DNA from: Campylobacter curvus | Lineage (GTDB): Bacteria > Campylobacterota > Campylobacteria > Campylobacterales > Campylobacteraceae | DNA: 64,000 nt | Direction: 5' to 3' | Assembly: GCF_013372125.1 (NCBI RefSeq) | Contig: NZ_CP053826.1 | Span: forward strand, 62,001-126,000 | Part shown: one piece after another, positions 26,424 to 34,650 of the stretch | Numbering within the stretch: position 1 is the stretch's first letter | Layout of the letters: the number at the start of each line of letters is the position of its first letter | Position numbers and translations under genes: made by a program | The notes under the pieces: generated by a model | Databases searched by the model: none | What the model was told of the DNA's origin: nothing | What the model saw: the letters and a program-made list of their open reading frames with translations, nothing else

Positions 26424-27179
26424 TTAAACGAAAAACGATTTGAAATTTTCCTTATTTGCTTTATAGATTTGCTTGCCGTCTTCGCCAAATTTTATGATCA
26501 GATTGTTGTGAAAGTCGTTTAAATTTTTAGAATTTTGAGCTATTTGCCCGATTTGCTCGTTTTTATCGTCTGTGGATCTTGGCTTGTTTAGGGGCTTTGC
26601 GCGACTGTAAAGCGCCGCAACCCTATCCTTTAGCTTTTTGTAAAGTTTCAGCCCGTTCGTAGCGCCGTATCGTTTGACTAGAGCCGAGTGAAAATCGTTT
26701 AAATTTTTACAGCCGGCGATTAGGGTCTTGATCTCGTTTATCACGTCCTCTTTTGGGGCATTGACGATCTGAGGCTCTACCTTGAAGGTCGAAATTTCGG
26801 GCTTGCTTTTAGTGGGAATTTCCTCTTTTTCCAGAGTCAATCTTTTAAATTTGCATCGCTTTTTATGCACTGCAGTGTTATAAAAATTTATCACGCTATC
26901 GTAAAATTTATCCTTGCTAACGATATAGATTTTGCCCTTTTTGTAAGCTAATTTGCCCATCAAAAAGACTATTATCTTGTCCGCAAAGTCCTTGCTGCGC
27001 ATATCGAAGGTGACGATCTTTATTTTTATGCGTTTTGCGAGGAGCTTTTCTAGTGTGCGGACTGAAATCTTCTTTTTGCTATTAGTCACGATGTAGATTT
27101 TATCGCCTTTATCAAGCTCCTTTATATCTAAAATTTTATCTACGCTTATGTTTTCGTCGTCTATTATGAAACGTTTCAT
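26424..27179 (-). CDS. PIN-like domain protein with two C-terminal repeats
   Basis: 251 aa. The N-terminal about 110 residues match a PIN/NYN-like nuclease fold: FIIDDENIS (first acidic cluster, Asp7-Asp8-Glu9), KDFADKIIVFLMGKLA and IYIVSKDKFYDSVI, the last two resembling the family's second and third strands. The C-terminal half contains two copies of a roughly 35-residue unit: NLNDFHSALVKRYGATNGLKLYK and NLNDFHNNLIIKFGEDGKQIYK. A Pro/Lys-rich linker joins the parts. PIN-like proteins usually cut RNA; the repeats could bind nucleic acid. No antitoxin-like small gene overlaps it. Function is otherwise unknown. Confidence 0.7.
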   Translation of the reverse strand: MKRFIIDDENISVDKILDIKELDKGDKIYIVTNSKKKISVRTLEKLLAKRIKIKIVTFDMRSKDFADKIIVFLMGKLAYKKGKIYIVSKDKFYDSVINFYNTAVHKKRCKFKRLTLEKEEIPTKSKPEISTFKVEPQIVNAPKEDVINEIKTLIAGCKNLNDFHSALVKRYGATNGLKLYKKLKDRVAALYSRAKPLNKPRSTDDKNEQIGQIAQNSKNLNDFHNNLIIKFGEDGKQIYKANKENFKSFFV

Positions 27180-27275
27180 TTATGCTTCCTCGTCGCTTGT
27201 TTGGCTTTATGTTTTAAAATTTTCTGAAAAATAGCTTAATATTATCAAAAAAATGGAAATAAGCCAAATTTTAGT

Positions 27276-27281
27276 TATAAT
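27276..27281 (+). promoter_or_regulatory. -10 box upstream of proB
   Basis: TATAAT in AGTTATAATCAT, 26 nt before the proB ATG. Confidence 0.55.
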
Positions 27282-27307
27282 CATAAACAAAATTTAAGGC
27301 TGAAAAA

Positions 27308-28429
27308 ATGAACAGAAAAGAGCTACTAAAAGACGTCAAAAGGGTCGTCATCAAGGTCGGCACATCCACGCTTACCACGCAAGAGGGCAAGCTAAACGAG
27401 GAGAAGATAAGGCTCATCGTAAAGAGCGTGAGCGAGCTAGTAGAAATGGGGCTGGACGTCGTTTTGGTCACCTCAGGAGCGGTGGGGGCTGGCATGGGCG
27501 AGCTAAATTTAAACGAGCATCCAAAGAGCCTGAGCGAAAAGCAAGCCCTAGCCTCCATCGGGCAGGTCGCGCTCATGCACCTTTACCGCCTGCTGTTTTG
27601 GGCGCATTCAAAGACAATCGCCCAGCTGCTGCTTACTCGCGGCGATTTTAGCGACAGAAACCGCTACATAAGCGCGCGAAACGTCTGCAACGCACTGCTA
27701 GCCAAAAAAATCATCCCCATAATAAACGAAAACGATCCCGTGGTAAATGACGAGCTAAAAGTCGGCGATAATGACACGCTAAGCGCGCTCGTCGCGGGAC
27801 TCATCGACGCCGAGCTGGTCATTATTTTAAGCGACATCGACGGGCTTTACGATAAAAATCCGAGCAAATTTAAGGACGCGAAATTTATAAACTTGGTCGA
27901 AAATATCGACGAAAACGTGCTAAAAGCTGCCGGCGGCGAGGGGAGTAAATTTGGCACGGGCGGCATGCGTACGAAGATCACCGCCGCGCAAATGGCGACT
28001 AAAATCGGCTCCAATCTCATCATCGCAAGCGGCGCAGACCCCCGAAATATCGTAAAGATCATCGAGGGCGAGCGCATCGGCACATTGTTTTTAAAAAGCG
28101 GCAAAAAGATCAGCTCGCGCAAATATTGGCTGGGATACGGCACGAGCAAAAAGGGCGTGCTCGTGATAGATGAAGGCGCGCTAAACGCCCTAAAAAACGG
28201 CAAAAGCCTGCTAAGCGTGGGGATAAAAAGCGTGAGCGGTAAATTTGAGCGCGGCGACGTGGTCGAGGTGCGAAACGCGCAAAACGAGCTCGTGGCAAAG
28301 GGCATAAGCAACTACGCAAGCGATGAGCTAGCAAGGATCGCTGGGCAAAAGAGCGAGGACATAGAGCGTATCTTGGGGCACAGATACGACGAGAGTGCCG
28401 TGCATATCGACAATATGATATTGATCTAA
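27308..28429 (+). CDS. proB: glutamate 5-kinase
   Basis: 373 aa, typical of the long form. It phosphorylates glutamate in the first step of proline synthesis. The amino acid kinase domain shows KVGTSTLTT, LVTSGAVGAGMGEL, NENDPVVNDELKVGDNDTLSALVA and SDIDGLYDKNP, then GTGGMRTKITAAQMAT. A C-terminal PUA domain (about 275-373, RGDVVEVRNAQNELVAKGISNYASDELARI) is present, which in other species influences feedback inhibition by proline. ATG at 27308 after AAGGCTGA. proA follows 10 nt later, so the two form an operon whose products act in sequence. Confidence 0.96.
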   Translation: MNRKELLKDVKRVVIKVGTSTLTTQEGKLNEEKIRLIVKSVSELVEMGLDVVLVTSGAVGAGMGELNLNEHPKSLSEKQALASIGQVALMHLYRLLFWAHSKTIAQLLLTRGDFSDRNRYISARNVCNALLAKKIIPIINENDPVVNDELKVGDNDTLSALVAGLIDAELVIILSDIDGLYDKNPSKFKDAKFINLVENIDENVLKAAGGEGSKFGTGGMRTKITAAQMATKIGSNLIIASGADPRNIVKIIEGERIGTLFLKSGKKISSRKYWLGYGTSKKGVLVIDEGALNALKNGKSLLSVGIKSVSGKFERGDVVEVRNAQNELVAKGISNYASDELARIAGQKSEDIERILGHRYDESAVHIDNMILI

Positions 28430-28439
28430 GGAGTGAAAT

Positions 28440-29804
28440 TTGAGTGAAATTTTAAACATCGCAAAGGCGGCGAAGGCCAGCTGCGAGCAGCTTTTAAATT
28501 TAGGCGCGCAGGTAAAAAGCCAAATCCTAAACGCCGTCGCAGACGAGCTCATCCGCCAAAAAGAAGGGATAAAAGCCGCAAATTTGCTCGACATTAAAGC
28601 GGGCAAAAACGCAGGACTTAGCGCGGCGCTGCTTGATCGCCTCGAGCTGACAAACGTACGTATCGAAGCCATGGCAAACGGCGTGCGCGAGGTGGCGAAA
28701 TTTGACGAGGTCGTGGGCGAGGTGCTTGGCGGCTGGCGACATCCAAACGGCATGCAAATCACCAAGATCCGTGTGCCCCTTGGCGTGCTTGGTATCATTT
28801 ACGAGAGTCGCCCAAATGTCAGCATCGACGCGGCGGCTCTGGCGCTAAAAAGCGGCAACGCCGTGATCCTGCGCGGCTCGGCGGCGGCGATAAACTCGAA
28901 TAAATTTTTAGTAAATTTATTTAACGAAACGGGGGCAAAATTCGGTTTGCCAAGGGGCGCGGTCGCACTCATCGAGGACACGCGGCGCGAGGCGGTCGGC
29001 GAGATGATAAAAATGCACGAATTTATCGACGTTTTGATACCGCGCGGAGGCAAAAATTTAAAGGATTTCATCATCCAAAATACGACTATCCCGGTCATCG
29101 AAACAGGTGCCGGGGTATGTCATATCTTTGTCGATGAGAGTGCGGACGTGGGCGAAGCGGTAGAGATCATCAAAAACGCCAAAACCCAGCGTCCAAGCAC
29201 GTGCAATAGCGTGGAGTGCGTGCTTTTGCACGAGCAAGTGGCGGCGGAGGTTTTAGCGTCGCTAGCGCGCGAGCTAGACGGGGTGCAGCTGCGAGTGCAT
29301 GAGGATCTGTGGGCAAAATTTGACACAGATGAAGCGGGGCTAAATTTGGAAGCAAATTTAAATAGTGCGGGCAAAGTGGACGCGAATTTGAGTGTAAATT
29401 TAAACGCTTTAAGGGCGCAGATAAAAATAGGCGAAAACTCAAACGGCGCGCAGCTCGTAAAGGCCGATGAGAGCGACTTTGGCGCGGAGTTTTTGAGCTT
29501 AGTTTTAGCAGTAAAGTGCGTGAGCGGTGTCGCCGAAGCGATAAGCTACATCAACGCCCACTCCACGCACCACTCAGACGTGATCCTAAGCCGTGATTAC
29601 GCGAACATCGAGTGGTTTTTAAACGCCGTGGATAGCGCGGTCGTGTATGCCAACGCCTCGACGAGGTTTAGCGACGGGGGCGAGTTTGGCTTTGGCGGCG
29701 AGATCGGCATCTCCACGCAAAAGCTGCATGCGCGCGGTCCGATGGGCGTGAGGGAGCTGACGACCAGTAAATATGTCGTGCGCGGGGACGGGCAAATTCG
29801 CTAA
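28440..29804 (+). CDS. proA: gamma-glutamyl phosphate reductase with an extra segment
   Basis: 454 aa against the usual 410-420. It reduces gamma-glutamyl phosphate to the semialdehyde with NADPH. Signatures: GVLGIIYESRPNVSIDAAALALKSGNAVILRGS, LIPRGGKNL, and the catalytic cysteine region KTQRPSTCNSVECVLLH. The excess lies at about residues 295-335, a low-complexity stretch rich in Asn-Leu (GLNLEANLNSAG, ANLSVNLNALRAQ) whose DNA repeats AAATTT, inserted where other ProA proteins have a short surface link. Catalytic motifs are unaffected. Start is TTG at 28440 with AAGGAG upstream. A weak hairpin follows the stop. Confidence 0.93.
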   Translation: MSEILNIAKAAKASCEQLLNLGAQVKSQILNAVADELIRQKEGIKAANLLDIKAGKNAGLSAALLDRLELTNVRIEAMANGVREVAKFDEVVGEVLGGWRHPNGMQITKIRVPLGVLGIIYESRPNVSIDAAALALKSGNAVILRGSAAAINSNKFLVNLFNETGAKFGLPRGAVALIEDTRREAVGEMIKMHEFIDVLIPRGGKNLKDFIIQNTTIPVIETGAGVCHIFVDESADVGEAVEIIKNAKTQRPSTCNSVECVLLHEQVAAEVLASLARELDGVQLRVHEDLWAKFDTDEAGLNLEANLNSAGKVDANLSVNLNALRAQIKIGENSNGAQLVKADESDFGAEFLSLVLAVKCVSGVAEAISYINAHSTHHSDVILSRDYANIEWFLNAVDSAVVYANASTRFSDGGEFGFGGEIGISTQKLHARGPMGVRELTTSKYVVRGDGQIR

Positions 29805-29825
29805 GGCGACTTGCCTTTTCGCCTT
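29803..29825 (+). terminator. weak hairpin at the end of proA
   Basis: AAGGCG and CGCCTT pair across the proA stop codon with an 11-nt loop containing TTTT. Short stem, so low certainty. Confidence 0.4.
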
Positions 29826-29835
29826 ATGCTTCGTT

Positions 29836-29896
29836 GGATACTTCGCCAAATTTCGGTCACGTATTTTATATACGCTCCCTTATTTGGCTCGTATCC
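29836..29896. repeat. nested inverted repeat in the proA-proC gap
   Basis: GGATAC...GTATCC, CCAAAT...ATTTGG and ACGTAT...ATACG are nested inside one 61-bp segment, so the strand can fold into a long interrupted hairpin. The 29805-30063 stretch holds this structure and a -10-like box but no intact gene. Confidence 0.5.
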
Positions 29897-30013
29897 GCCT
29901 CGTCTAAGACGAAAATGCTTCACTGTATTGAGTTGATTTATGCTCCGCTTGATTTTGAAATTTCGCCTTGCTATCTCGTGCGATATTTCGCGATTTGCGT
30001 TCTTTGTTTTTGA

Positions 30014-30019
30014 TATAAT
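30014..30019 (+). promoter_or_regulatory. -10-like box before the Mrr remnant
   Basis: TATAAT in TTGATATAATTTGCC, about 30 nt before the TTG/TAA region where the Mrr fragment begins. Confidence 0.4.
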
Positions 30020-30063
30020 TTGCCAAAATACTTTGCAAAAGGTTGTTTTCCTTGGAGTACTAA

Positions 30064-30318
30064 GACAGCGTCTCGCTCCCTGAGGTTCAAAAATTTGTCG
30101 ACGCGCTCTCGGACAAGCAGACCAAAAAGGGCGTTTTTATCACGACTTCAAATTTCACAAAAGACGCCAGGAGCTATGCGGACGGCGTGCAAAGCCATGC
30201 GGTCATCTTAATAGGCGGCGAGCGGCTGGCGGAGCTGATGATAAAGTATAAACTCGGCGTGCAGGTGCGGCAAATTTTGGAGATTTGTGATATCGACGGC
30301 GATTTTTTTAGTTATTAA
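30064..30318 (+). pseudogene. C-terminal remnant of an Mrr-like restriction endonuclease
   Basis: One frame of about 84 codons, directly preceded by an in-frame TAA (30061), reads SLPEVQKFVDALSD, GVFITTSNFTKDARSYADG, AVILIGGERLAELMIKYKLGVQV, EICDIDGDFFSY. This is the conserved C-terminal end of Mrr-type endonucleases (the GVFITTS strand and the LIDGERLAxLMI helix). The N-terminal DNA-binding domain and most of the catalytic core, including the expected D/QxK motif, are missing. It is a dead fragment between proA and proC, likely left from a lost restriction gene. Confidence 0.8.
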
Positions 30319-30386
30319 ATTTAAGTGTGGATAGTCTGCGACCGCGTAAAGCTGTGGTAAAATGCGGGTAAATTTAAGGAGTGAAA

Positions 30387-31214
30387 ATGAAAATAGGCTT
30401 TATCGGTGGCGGAAACATGGGCTCGGCGATGATAGGCTCGCTAGTGGCTGGCGGCGTGAGGGTGGATGAAATTTTAGTCTTTGCGCGTAGTAAAAACGAG
30501 ACTTTGCGGGCAAAATTTGGCGTGCGCATAGCTGCGAGCGAAAAAGAGGTCGCAAATGGCGCGGACATAGTCGTTATCGCCGTTAAGCCCGCCAGCTACG
30601 AGAGCGTGCTAAAAGAGATAAGTCGGGCGAGTAAATTTAAGTATAATGTGAGCGTGGTAGGCGAAAACACCACACAGCCGATATTTATCACCGTTGCGCC
30701 AAATTTCAGCATCCAAATGGTGCGCGAGGTCTTGGGCGCGGACGCGAAGGTCGCTCGCACGATGCCAAATATGCCCTCTCTCATCGGCGAGGGCGTGACG
30801 GCGGTAAATTTTAGCTCGAATTTTACGGCGGACGAGCGCGCGGCGGTGATGAAAATTTTGAGCTACTTTGGTAAGACCTATGAGATCTCAGAGGATAAAT
30901 TTGCCGTATTTACCGCTATCGCAGGCAGCCTACCCGCCTACGTTTTTATGTTTATCGAGGCTTTGGCGGACGGGGCGGTGCTGGAAGGGCTGGGTCGCGA
31001 GATCGCATGTGAGATTGCGTGCGAGGCGGTCGCAGGTAGCGCAAAAATGGCGGCCGCTGCGCTAAAAGAGGGCAAGCATCCGGCCCGGCTAAAAGACGAG
31101 GTCTGCTCTCCGGGCGGCACGACGATCGAAGCAGTGCGAGTGCTGGAAAACGCTAAATTTAGAGCCGCCATCATCGAAGCCGTGAGCGCGGTCACGAGGA
31201 AGGCTGGAAAATGA
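30387..31214 (+). CDS. proC: pyrroline-5-carboxylate reductase
   Basis: 275 aa from ATG at 30387, which is 6 nt after AAGGA; the GTG two codons earlier is too close. It reduces pyrroline-5-carboxylate to proline with NAD(P)H, the last step after ProB and ProA. N-terminal Rossmann motif GFIGGGNMGSAMIG, then VVIAVKP, ARTMPNMPSLIGEGVTAV and the dimer-domain signature EGKHPARLKDEVCSPGGTTIEAVRVLE. proB, proA and proC lie in the same direction, but the last is separated by about 580 nt holding the Mrr remnant, so it probably has its own promoter. Confidence 0.95.
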   Translation: MKIGFIGGGNMGSAMIGSLVAGGVRVDEILVFARSKNETLRAKFGVRIAASEKEVANGADIVVIAVKPASYESVLKEISRASKFKYNVSVVGENTTQPIFITVAPNFSIQMVREVLGADAKVARTMPNMPSLIGEGVTAVNFSSNFTADERAAVMKILSYFGKTYEISEDKFAVFTAIAGSLPAYVFMFIEALADGAVLEGLGREIACEIACEAVAGSAKMAAAALKEGKHPARLKDEVCSPGGTTIEAVRVLENAKFRAAIIEAVSAVTRKAGK

Positions 31215-31729
31215 AAATTTATGCAAAATTTAGCCGCTAGCGTGCAGGTGTCGCTAATTACTGCATGCGCTACGCCAAGACTGACGTTAAGCAAGCCGCT
31301 ATACAAAGAAATCGCATACGCGCAAGATTGATAGATTTTAGGTAAGAGAGGACGGTGTCGTTTGTGGTGCTAGCAGACGACGGTATAAAGGGATTTCGTA
31401 CTAAAAAACGTATCCTTGTCAAAAGCGCTAAATTTAAAGCCGTGAGCGTAGTGGTATAAAATTTAGATCACGGCTTTGATAGCGTAGAGAGCTTTTAAAG
31501 CTCGACGCAGAGATGCTTGCCTATATCCTGTGGTTTATTCTGATATTTGAGCCGATAAATTTAGGCTCTGTTTTAGACGGTGTTGATAAAATCATGCCGC
31601 GTATTATCGCTCGAAGATGTTGATTTTAAAGCTTCAAAGCCATATCTCGCCCCTGTGTGCCGTATGTTTAGATTTTGGCGATTTTCGCTATCATTTCAGA
31701 TATCGCAAATACACCCCAAAGGAGCAAAT
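31215..31729. other. 515-bp stretch without a supported gene (probable gene debris)
   Basis: No frame longer than about 36 codons with a ribosome binding site is visible. A perfect 9-bp inverted repeat AAAGCCGTG/CACGGCTTT occurs at 31436-31477 (24-nt loop), and GGCTCTGTTTTAGA at 31561 resembles the tip of the MITE-like element ends, but no partner end is found. The segment has mixed composition and looks like decayed sequence. Confidence 0.4.
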
Positions 31730-32665
31730 ATGAGCGTCGTTTTTTCCATAAAAAATAAAAAGAAGCTGCTTGGTTATGCAAGCGTGCTAAGCGTCGAGGA
31801 AGCGCTAGGGCTCGCGCCGAATTTAGCGCAGTTTAGCTTCAATGAGGACGAGAAGGGCTTTAACGCGGAGGTGTTTTACTCCTCAAAGATCCCGCGCGAG
31901 GGCTGCATCGTCATCGGTGTGAAGGGCATGAGTGGGCGCGGTTTTGAGCTAAGCTACAACGAGAGCGAGAAGAGCTACGAGGTACGCGTGCTGACCCCAA
32001 GTGCTCGCGCCGACTGGCAGATCGCACTCGAGTTCATGTCAAATTTAGCCGCCAGACTCGGCAGCTCCATCGTCGCTGACACCGACGAGCAAAGCTACGG
32101 CGCGCAGGCCATTTTGAAATTTGACTACGAGCGCGACATAATGTTTGGACTGCAAGCGACGAAAAACGACTTTGAAAAGAATAAGACCGACACGTATATC
32201 AACTACGGCATCACACGCCCCTTTGTGATGAATTTAGCGATGATAGATGAAATTTTAGCGGACGCCGATCCTGTGGGTAAATATAGCCAGATGCTAGTCT
32301 CCACGCAGCATCTAGACGCCTATGCGGCGCATCAGCAGTTTTTTGAGAACGAGGCGGGCGAGATATTAGGCCTATACGTGTTGTCGCAGGGGCTGGATAC
32401 GTTGCTGCCGTTTGAGCCGTACATCGAGTATGAAAACCTCGAAATTTTGGGTGATAGGAAGGTCGCCAAGTGGCAGCTCTCACTCGTGGCGGTGGACGGT
32501 GACGACCAGAACGAGGAGTCGTATAAGCCTTTTGCGGATGTGCCGTATAAAAAATTTATGGCGAATTTACCGCGGGATAAATATCGCTTCATCGATGCTA
32601 CGTATATCGAGATAAAGGGACTTAGTAGGCAGGAGATGGAGCAGATCGCGGCAAAGTGCGAGTGA
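31730..32665 (+). CDS. DUF4299 family protein of unknown function
   Basis: 311 aa from ATG at 31730 (CAAAGGAG 6 nt upstream); the longer frame from 31580 lacks a ribosome binding site. The N-terminus SVVFSIKNKKKLLGYASVLSVEEALGL and the middle YGAQAILKFDYERDIMFGLQ fit DUF4299, a family I associate mainly with Firmicutes and Fusobacteria. There is no signal peptide or membrane segment; it is acidic and probably cytoplasmic. It lies alone between two debris regions, which suggests acquisition by transfer, though composition is close to its neighbours. No function can be assigned. Confidence 0.65.
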   Translation: MSVVFSIKNKKKLLGYASVLSVEEALGLAPNLAQFSFNEDEKGFNAEVFYSSKIPREGCIVIGVKGMSGRGFELSYNESEKSYEVRVLTPSARADWQIALEFMSNLAARLGSSIVADTDEQSYGAQAILKFDYERDIMFGLQATKNDFEKNKTDTYINYGITRPFVMNLAMIDEILADADPVGKYSQMLVSTQHLDAYAAHQQFFENEAGEILGLYVLSQGLDTLLPFEPYIEYENLEILGDRKVAKWQLSLVAVDGDDQNEESYKPFADVPYKKFMANLPRDKYRFIDATYIEIKGLSRQEMEQIAAKCE

Positions 32666-32732
32666 GGTGAATTTAGGAGCGAATATGCAGGAGATGAAAA
32701 CGGAATTTGGACGCGTGAGCGAAGGCGAATTT

Positions 32733-32756
32733 TAAATGTGCTTTTTATGCACATTT
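32733..32756. terminator. perfect hairpin downstream of the DUF4299 gene
   Basis: AAATGTGC and GCACATTT pair perfectly around a 7-8-nt TTTTTAT loop, 68 nt past the DUF4299 stop. It overlaps the start of the small frame at 32736. Confidence 0.5.
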
Positions 32757-32942
32757 AAAGCCGTAGCGAAAAGTAATGCTATCACAAAGGCTGGCATAGA
32801 GATCTTGAGCGTGCCAAACGGGGCGCACGCGATGATCTGGGAGATGCCAGCTATCACGGCAGAGTGGATCGCCAAAGCCGCCGCAAAGCTCACAAAGGAC
32901 GGACTAAAGCCAAATTTCGTGCTGGATGATGTGCGAGTCTGA
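32736..32942 (+). pseudogene. possible C-terminal fragment of an alpha/beta-hydrolase-like protein
   Basis: A 68-codon frame directly preceded by an in-frame TAA and with its ATG inside a hairpin, so it is unlikely to be a normal gene. The stretch IEILSVPNGAHAMIWEMPAITAEWIAKAAAKL resembles the end of alpha/beta hydrolases, where the catalytic His sits in a GxHAMxWE-like motif before the last helix. This is a weak resemblance. The rest of the 32666-33096 gap (after 32942) has no feature that I can support. Confidence 0.3.
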
Positions 32943-33096
32943 GGCGCTTAAATTTTCATGTAGGTAGCGTCTTTTGACCGACCACATGATATTTGGTAGT
33001 GCCTGAGTCTTGTCTCTGCTGTGCGTAAATTTACGTAGCTAGCGGATATCAAGATCTCATAGGACAAGGCTTTACGCGAGGAAAAGCAAAATTCGC

Positions 33097-34536
33097 CTAT
33101 CTCTTTTTCCTATACCTTTTTATGGCCTCGGTGATGACCTCCTCCAGGTCTGCCGCAGGGTCGGTATTTGTGTCGTCGTGCGTATTTTCCAGGATGGTTT
33201 TTAGGTTTTTCTCGACGTAGCTCGTGTCAAAAAAACCTCGTCTAAATTCGCGGCTCTTACTGATGGCGAGTAAAAACGGGATGATCGTTCGCACGCCCTC
33301 GATCGTAAATTCCTCCAGTGCACGCTCCAGTTTATTTACAGCTAGGTCGTAGTCGGTGGCCTTTACGATGAGCTTTGCTACGAGCGAGTCGAAAAATGGT
33401 GGTATCGTGTAGTCTTTGTAGGCGTGGCTATCGACGCGCACGGACGGGCCAAGTGCCGGATAATAGCCGGTGATGGTGCCGGGAGCCGGAGTGAAATTTT
33501 GCCAGACGTTTTCAGCGGTGATACGTGCCTCGATCGCGTAGCCACGTGGCTTTATGTCGCTTTGCTCGATCTCTAAAAGCTCGCCCGCAGCGATACGTAT
33601 CTGCCTCACGACCAGGTCATGCCCCGTGATCTCCTCGGTCACGCCGTGCTCGACTTGGATACGGGTATTCATCTCCATGAAGTAAAAGTTGTTGTAATCA
33701 TCGAGCAAAAACTCGATCGTGCCGACATTTGAGTAGCCTACCGCCTTGGCCGCGGCAACAGCCGTCATGCCCATGACTTTGCGTAAATTTTCGCTTATTG
33801 ACGGGCAGGGCGCGATCTCGATGATCTTTTGGTGGCGGCGCTGTATCGAGCAGTCGCGCTCGCAAAGGTGTATGATGTTGCCGTAGTTGTCGCCTAAAAT
33901 TTGAAATTCTATGTGGCGGGGATTGACGACGAGCTTTTCCATAAAGACCTCGTCGTTGTTAAAATACGCCTTAGCCTCTCTGGTGCAGGAGTTAAAGGCG
34001 TTTTCCATGTCCTCCTCTTGCCAGACCTCGCGTATACCGCGTCCGCCGCCGCCGCCGCTAGCTTTTAAAATGACAGGATAGCCGATACGTCTGGCATGCT
34101 CTTTGATGGTATCCATACTATCGTCGTTTAGCTTCTCGGTGCCCGGGACTATCGGGATACCGTTCTTTTTCATCAGATAACGAGCGATGTTTTTGTCGCC
34201 CATTTTGCGGATCACGTCGGCCTTTGGGCCGATGAAGATGAGCCCCGCGTCCTCGACCATTTTAGCAAATTCGTAGTTTTCGCTCAAAAAGCCGTATCCC
34301 GGGTGTATCGCGTCCGCTCCGCACTCTTTTGCGAGCTTGACGATAGCTTTTGCATCAAGATAGCCTTTTATCGGATCGTCACCTACCATGTGGGCCTCGT
34401 CGGCTATCCTTACGTGCAGGCATTGCGCGTCAGGAGCCGTATAGATGGCTACGCTTTGCATATGCAAGTCGCGACACGCGCGCACTATCCTAACGGCGAT
34501 CTCGCCGCGGTTAGCGATGAGAATTTTATGTATCAT
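33097..34536 (-). CDS. pycA: biotin carboxylase subunit, probably pyruvate carboxylase subunit A
   Basis: 479 aa. It carboxylates biotin on a partner protein using ATP and bicarbonate. Domains in order: N-terminal biotin carboxylase domain (HKILIANRGEIAVRIVRACRDL), ATP-grasp (KASGGGGGRGIREV near residue 160; MEMNTRIQVEHGVTEE), and C-terminal domain (RGYAIEARITAENV). The extended C-terminus (about 30 residues, ending AIKRYRKKR) and the sequence RACRDLHMQSVAIYT are more like the pyruvate carboxylase A subunit of epsilonproteobacteria than AccC of fatty acid synthesis. PycB is not in the window. It is the last gene of the glmM run, about 110 nt after the unknown gene. Confidence 0.8.
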   Translation of the reverse strand: MIHKILIANRGEIAVRIVRACRDLHMQSVAIYTAPDAQCLHVRIADEAHMVGDDPIKGYLDAKAIVKLAKECGADAIHPGYGFLSENYEFAKMVEDAGLIFIGPKADVIRKMGDKNIARYLMKKNGIPIVPGTEKLNDDSMDTIKEHARRIGYPVILKASGGGGGRGIREVWQEEDMENAFNSCTREAKAYFNNDEVFMEKLVVNPRHIEFQILGDNYGNIIHLCERDCSIQRRHQKIIEIAPCPSISENLRKVMGMTAVAAAKAVGYSNVGTIEFLLDDYNNFYFMEMNTRIQVEHGVTEEITGHDLVVRQIRIAAGELLEIEQSDIKPRGYAIEARITAENVWQNFTPAPGTITGYYPALGPSVRVDSHAYKDYTIPPFFDSLVAKLIVKATDYDLAVNKLERALEEFTIEGVRTIIPFLLAISKSREFRRGFFDTSYVEKNLKTILENTHDDTNTDPAADLEEVITEAIKRYRKKR

Positions 34537-34650
34537 TGGCTATCCTTGTTCGGTTTTTATTATCATATCTTTTAAAGATTTATTTTTTGATAAATTTGCT
34601 TAAATTTAGGCGCTATTTTGATGGTGCCAGCGCTTTTTAGGAGCGAAATT

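Noticed and set aside
31221-31331. 36-codon frame after proC (MQNLAASVQ...)
   Set aside because: No ribosome binding site and no recognisable domain; likely decayed sequence.
31561-31574. GGCTCTGTTTTAGA as another element end
   Set aside because: No partner end, internal block or flanking duplication was found nearby, so it is kept only as a remark.
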